Part shown: piece after piece, positions 60,562-64,000 of the stretch
How positions within the stretch are numbered: the stretch's first letter is position 1
Layout of the letters: every line of letters begins with the position of its first letter
Assembly (NCBI GenBank): GCA_902635965.1
Contig: CACPQA010000003.1
Coordinates: 1-64,000, forward strand
DNA: 64,000 nucleotides
Source of the DNA: an uncultured Bacteroidota bacterium
Lineage (GTDB): Bacteria; Bacteroidota; Bacteroidia; Flavobacteriales; Flavobacteriaceae
Reading direction: 5' to 3'
Made by a program: the position numbers and the translations under genes
Notes under the pieces: generated by a model
What the model was told of the DNA's origin: nothing
The model's database searches: none
The model's input: the letters and a program-made list of their open reading frames with translations, nothing else

Positions 60562-62036
60562 GATTCATATTTATGGGTAACCATACAGTAGGTGTTTTCG
60601 TAATCAAAGCTCTAATCCAAGAAAGAACTCTAATTGGAATAGTAGCCCATCCAAGGGACTTAGAAGATGGGGTTAAATACGAATCTGTGTATGATTTTGG
60701 AATTAAAAACAAAATACCCACAGTTCGTGGCACTCCAAAAGATGAGCATGTTTTAGATTTTTTATTTAAGAACAAACCAGATATGATTTGGGTTGCTGAC
60801 TATAAGTTTATTTTACCAAAAGAAATTATAATAATTCCAAAATATGGTGCTATAAATTTTCATCCGAGCCTATTACCTCACTACAGGGGTAGAGCACCTT
60901 TAAATTGGGCTATGATTAATGGAGAAAAATACACAGGATTAACGGTCCACATGATTGACGAAGGAATTGACTCTGGAGATATTATCCACCAAGAAAAAAT
61001 TGAAATATCTAAAGAAGATTACATAGGTGATATATTGGAGAAAATATATCCGTTATATTACGATATTTCTTTATTGGTTTTAAATGCAATAAGATCTGGT
61101 AGATTTAAAACAAAAAAACAAACGAAATCCTCAGACAAGATCTATAAAGCTAGAAAACCCAAAGATGGATTGATTACAGATGAAATTGAGGATGAAGGAA
61201 TCTTAAGATTAATTAAAGCCGTTTCAAGGCCCTATCCAGGGGCCTATTTCGAATATGATGACAAAAAAATTATAATCTGGAAGGGCTACATTAAAATGTT
61301 TAAATCAAAAGAAGAATCAAATTTTGGTAGGGTTTTGGAGAATAAAGACGGAATAATTAAAATTAAGATTAACCATAATTATTTGATTTCTCATGATTGG
61401 GAAATAGTTTTTAAAAACGAAACCTTTAAGGAATTACTGTTTAAAAACAAGGACTTTTATAACCAGAGGGTATCAAAACATGGTTATTCCCATTTAAGTT
61501 TAAATTGGGGCAGTCAAAAAAATCAAATCACAAGATTTGAAATTCTTTCTCAAATTGGAAATTTAGAAAACAAAAATATCTTAGATTTTGGATGTGGAAT
61601 AGGAGATTTATTTTATTGGTTTATCAATAATGGGATAAATACTAATTATGAAGGCATTGATCTTTCTTCTGAAATGATAAAACTTGCCAAAAAACGATTC
61701 CCAACAGTTAAATTTAAGTGCCAGAATCTTATGGAAAGCCCATTAAACAAAAAATATGACTATATTTTAGCTAGTGGTGTATTTACATACTCAAATAATG
61801 GTTTTTTTCAGAAATGCTTGGAATTACTTTACTCTAAATGTAATAAGGGAATTGCATTTAACCTTTTGGCTGATATAGAAAAATATAAAAATGAAACCAC
61901 ACAAATGGAGTTTTTGAGTAATCCGGACGATATATTAAAATTCTGCAAATCTTTGAGTCCCAAAGTTATCTTAAAAAACGACTACCATTATAGAGATTTT
62001 AGTATATATATGTATAAAGATGAAAATATCAATTAA
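60558..62036 (+). CDS. fusion: formyltransferase (Fmt/ArnA-like) + class I SAM methyltransferase
   Basis: AINFHPSLLPHYRGRAPLNWAMINGEKYTGLTVHMIDEGIDSGDII; later ILDFGCGIGDLFYWF...YEGIDLSSEMIKLAKKRF. Confidence 0.9.
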   Translation: MRFIFMGNHTVGVFVIKALIQERTLIGIVAHPRDLEDGVKYESVYDFGIKNKIPTVRGTPKDEHVLDFLFKNKPDMIWVADYKFILPKEIIIIPKYGAINFHPSLLPHYRGRAPLNWAMINGEKYTGLTVHMIDEGIDSGDIIHQEKIEISKEDYIGDILEKIYPLYYDISLLVLNAIRSGRFKTKKQTKSSDKIYKARKPKDGLITDEIEDEGILRLIKAVSRPYPGAYFEYDDKKIIIWKGYIKMFKSKEESNFGRVLENKDGIIKIKINHNYLISHDWEIVFKNETFKELLFKNKDFYNQRVSKHGYSHLSLNWGSQKNQITRFEILSQIGNLENKNILDFGCGIGDLFYWFINNGINTNYEGIDLSSEMIKLAKKRFPTVKFKCQNLMESPLNKKYDYILASGVFTYSNNGFFQKCLELLYSKCNKGIAFNLLADIEKYKNETTQMEFLSNPDDILKFCKSLSPKVILKNDYHYRDFSIYMYKDENIN

Positions 62037-62742
62037 TCAACCCGCATATTTACCATGGCTAGGTTATTTTGAGAGGATAGATAGCTCTGATATTCATGTG
62101 ATCTTAAATCACGTACAATACGAAAAAAACAGTTATATAAATAGAAATAAAATTTATGCAAATCAAAAAGCTCAATGGCTAACGATTCCAGTTAGTAAAG
62201 CATTAGGAACTTTAGACAATAATAGTATCAATAATGTGGTCACCCAAAATAATAAAAAATGGATTAGAACTCACCTAAAAACTATTTACTATAATTACTG
62301 TAAGACTCCTTTTTTTGATAAGTATTATCCTGAATTTAAAAGATTATTAGAAAACCAAATAAATGAAAAATGTTTTTTTTCTATAATTAATTCAATCAAT
62401 AATCTATTTATAAAATATTTGAATATTAAAACACAAATCATTTACAGCGATAATTTAGGTATTGATAGCAAAAAATCAGACTTAGTATTGGATATTTGTA
62501 AAAGTCAAAATGCCAGACAATATTTGTCTGGAGAAAATGGGATAGATTACCTAAACCTTGATGATTTTGAAAAAAGTAACATAAATGTTCTTTTTCAAAA
62601 ATATAATCATCCAGTTTATAATCAGTATAGAAAAAAGTTTATTTCTCATTTATCTATACTAGATCTCCTATTTTTTCATGGTAAAGAAAGTTTAAATATA
62701 ATTAGAAAAGGAAAAAATTACATTAGATATGATAAATTTTAG
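62020..62742 (+). CDS. WbqC family protein
   Basis: ISINQPAYLPWLGYFERIDSSDIHVILNHVQYEKNSYINRNKI. Confidence 0.9.
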   Translation: MKISINQPAYLPWLGYFERIDSSDIHVILNHVQYEKNSYINRNKIYANQKAQWLTIPVSKALGTLDNNSINNVVTQNNKKWIRTHLKTIYYNYCKTPFFDKYYPEFKRLLENQINEKCFFSIINSINNLFIKYLNIKTQIIYSDNLGIDSKKSDLVLDICKSQNARQYLSGENGIDYLNLDDFEKSNINVLFQKYNHPVYNQYRKKFISHLSILDLLFFHGKESLNIIRKGKNYIRYDKF

Positions 62743-63445
62743 TAAAAGTAAAATATTAGTTGTTGTAGCTCACCCAGATGACGAAATTTTGGGATTGGGT
62801 GGGACTTTGTCTTTTTTATCTGAGGTAAAATCCGCAACTATTAAAGTAGTAATCTTAGGTGAAGGTATAACCTCAAGAGGTGATAAAAGACGCACCTCTG
62901 ATTGGGAGGATAAATTAAAAAATCACAAAAAAGATATAGAAAAAGCAAAACATATTATTGGATATGATAGGCTTATGTGTTATAATTTCCCAGATAACAG
63001 ATTTGACAGCAAAGATTTACTAGAAATAATTAAAATAGTTGAAAAAGAGAAGAGTGATTTCAAACCAGATATAATATTTACGCATCATTATGGAGATTTA
63101 AATATTGACCATAGGATAACTCATGATGCAGTTATTACTGCCTCAAGGCCTTTGTCAGGGGAAAATTTACACTCTATATTAACGTTTGAAACTCCTTCCA
63201 GTACCGAATGGCAACTTAATAGTGATACCTCGTTTAAACCTAATTTTTATGTTGAGATTAGAGATAAAGATTTAGAAAGGAAAATTCGTGCAATGCAATG
63301 CTATAGATTTGAAAAAAGAGAATATCCCCATCCAAGATCTCCAAAAGCATTAGAAATTTTAGCAGGAAATAGAGGAATATCCGTTGGGAAAAAATATGTT
63401 GAAGCTTTCAGTATTTCAAGATCAATACACTCGCAAAATGTTTAA
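62729..63445 (+). CDS. PIG-L/LmbE family deacetylase
   Basis: VVVAHPDDEILGLGGTL, DNRFD, THHYGDLNIDHRITHDA. Confidence 0.92.
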   Translation: MINFSKSKILVVVAHPDDEILGLGGTLSFLSEVKSATIKVVILGEGITSRGDKRRTSDWEDKLKNHKKDIEKAKHIIGYDRLMCYNFPDNRFDSKDLLEIIKIVEKEKSDFKPDIIFTHHYGDLNIDHRITHDAVITASRPLSGENLHSILTFETPSSTEWQLNSDTSFKPNFYVEIRDKDLERKIRAMQCYRFEKREYPHPRSPKALEILAGNRGISVGKKYVEAFSISRSIHSQNV

Positions 63446-64000
63446 AAGGAAAGAAAAAATATTTTTAGAGGTCGGATACAACAAATTACTTAAAGAAAAT
63501 AAACTGGATTATCTAATAAATTTATCTAATAGACTTGCAAAAATAGAATTTAACATTCAAACTAATTTTCTTGATGTCGATAAAGAAAACCTTCGAAATT
63601 GTTTAAAACAATTTTTAATCCAACGTAGATTATATACAGTTTTTAATTATAAAATTCTCCTAGCTTTAGGAAGAAAAGAAAATGTGTTAAAAATGGGTTT
63701 ACCAAAAAAATTTTTGGTTTATTTAGAAGAAAACGAAAAAATTAAATCAAATACCTTTTTGAACAAGGTTAGATGGAAAACATTTCTTTTTTATTGGTAT
63801 TTAGTTGGAAACTATTTTATTTTGAGTTTTTTTTTAAAAGGGATTAAACTTTTATTTAAAAGTCAAAGTGAATCAGATTATATTTACTTCGATAATCTTT
63901 CATCAAAAAGCTTACCAAAAAAAAACTCCAACACTATCATAGACTGGTATATAAAAAAAGAGGCTAAAAATAAAAATTTTATTATAACTCATAATGTATT
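63438..64000 (+). CDS. hypothetical protein, truncated by the window edge
   Basis: Own translation: open frame MFKRKEKIFLEVGYNKLLKENKLDYLINLSNRLAKIEF... through the end; overlaps the PIG-L stop. Confidence 0.6.
   Translation, partial: MFKRKEKIFLEVGYNKLLKENKLDYLINLSNRLAKIEFNIQTNFLDVDKENLRNCLKQFLIQRRLYTVFNYKILLALGRKENVLKMGLPKKFLVYLEENEKIKSNTFLNKVRWKTFLFYWYLVGNYFILSFFLKGIKLLFKSQSESDYIYFDNLSSKSLPKKNSNTIIDWYIKKEAKNKNFIITHNV

Overview
AT-rich window from a Bacteroidota genome, probably a marine Flavobacteriia member. Support for this is the set of Bacteroidota-typical families, the TTTG/TAnnTTTG-like promoters, and the ABC-permease/M1 peptidase fusion. I saw no rRNA, tRNA, CRISPR array or intact mobile element. 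Roughly 1-43 kb is ordinary metabolic, transport and secreted-protein content: GhrA-like dehydrogenase, GH3, ABC/M1 operon, D-aminoacylase, KatG, SDR/cupin/nitronate monooxygenase/HxlR, SOUL, VPS10-like BNR protein, M20 and M24 peptidases, GH65 plus beta-PGM, symporters and a CNT transporter. A large coiled-coil/beta-solenoid-like lipoprotein (43.3-45.6 kb) follows. From 45.6 kb to the right edge there is a tightly packed surface-polysaccharide locus: O-antigen ligase-TPR, UDP-glucose dehydrogenase, a wHTH regulator, then a pseudaminic-acid-type nonulosonate (NulO) operon. That operon carries unusual additions: an RmlD-PseC fusion, a formyltransferase-methyltransferase fusion, a class-III aminotransferase, an aldo/keto reductase, WbqC and a PIG-L deacetylase. 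Items not in the supplied ORF track: an intact DUF2490-like outer-membrane ORF with no canonical start codon (22672-23388), a beta-barrel C-terminal remnant (12743-12886), several small ORFs, two promoter-plus-terminator units without an obvious ORF (candidate sRNAs or leaders), and an 11-bp inverted repeat flanking the -7 box of the NulO operon. All family calls are by eye. No database search was run.
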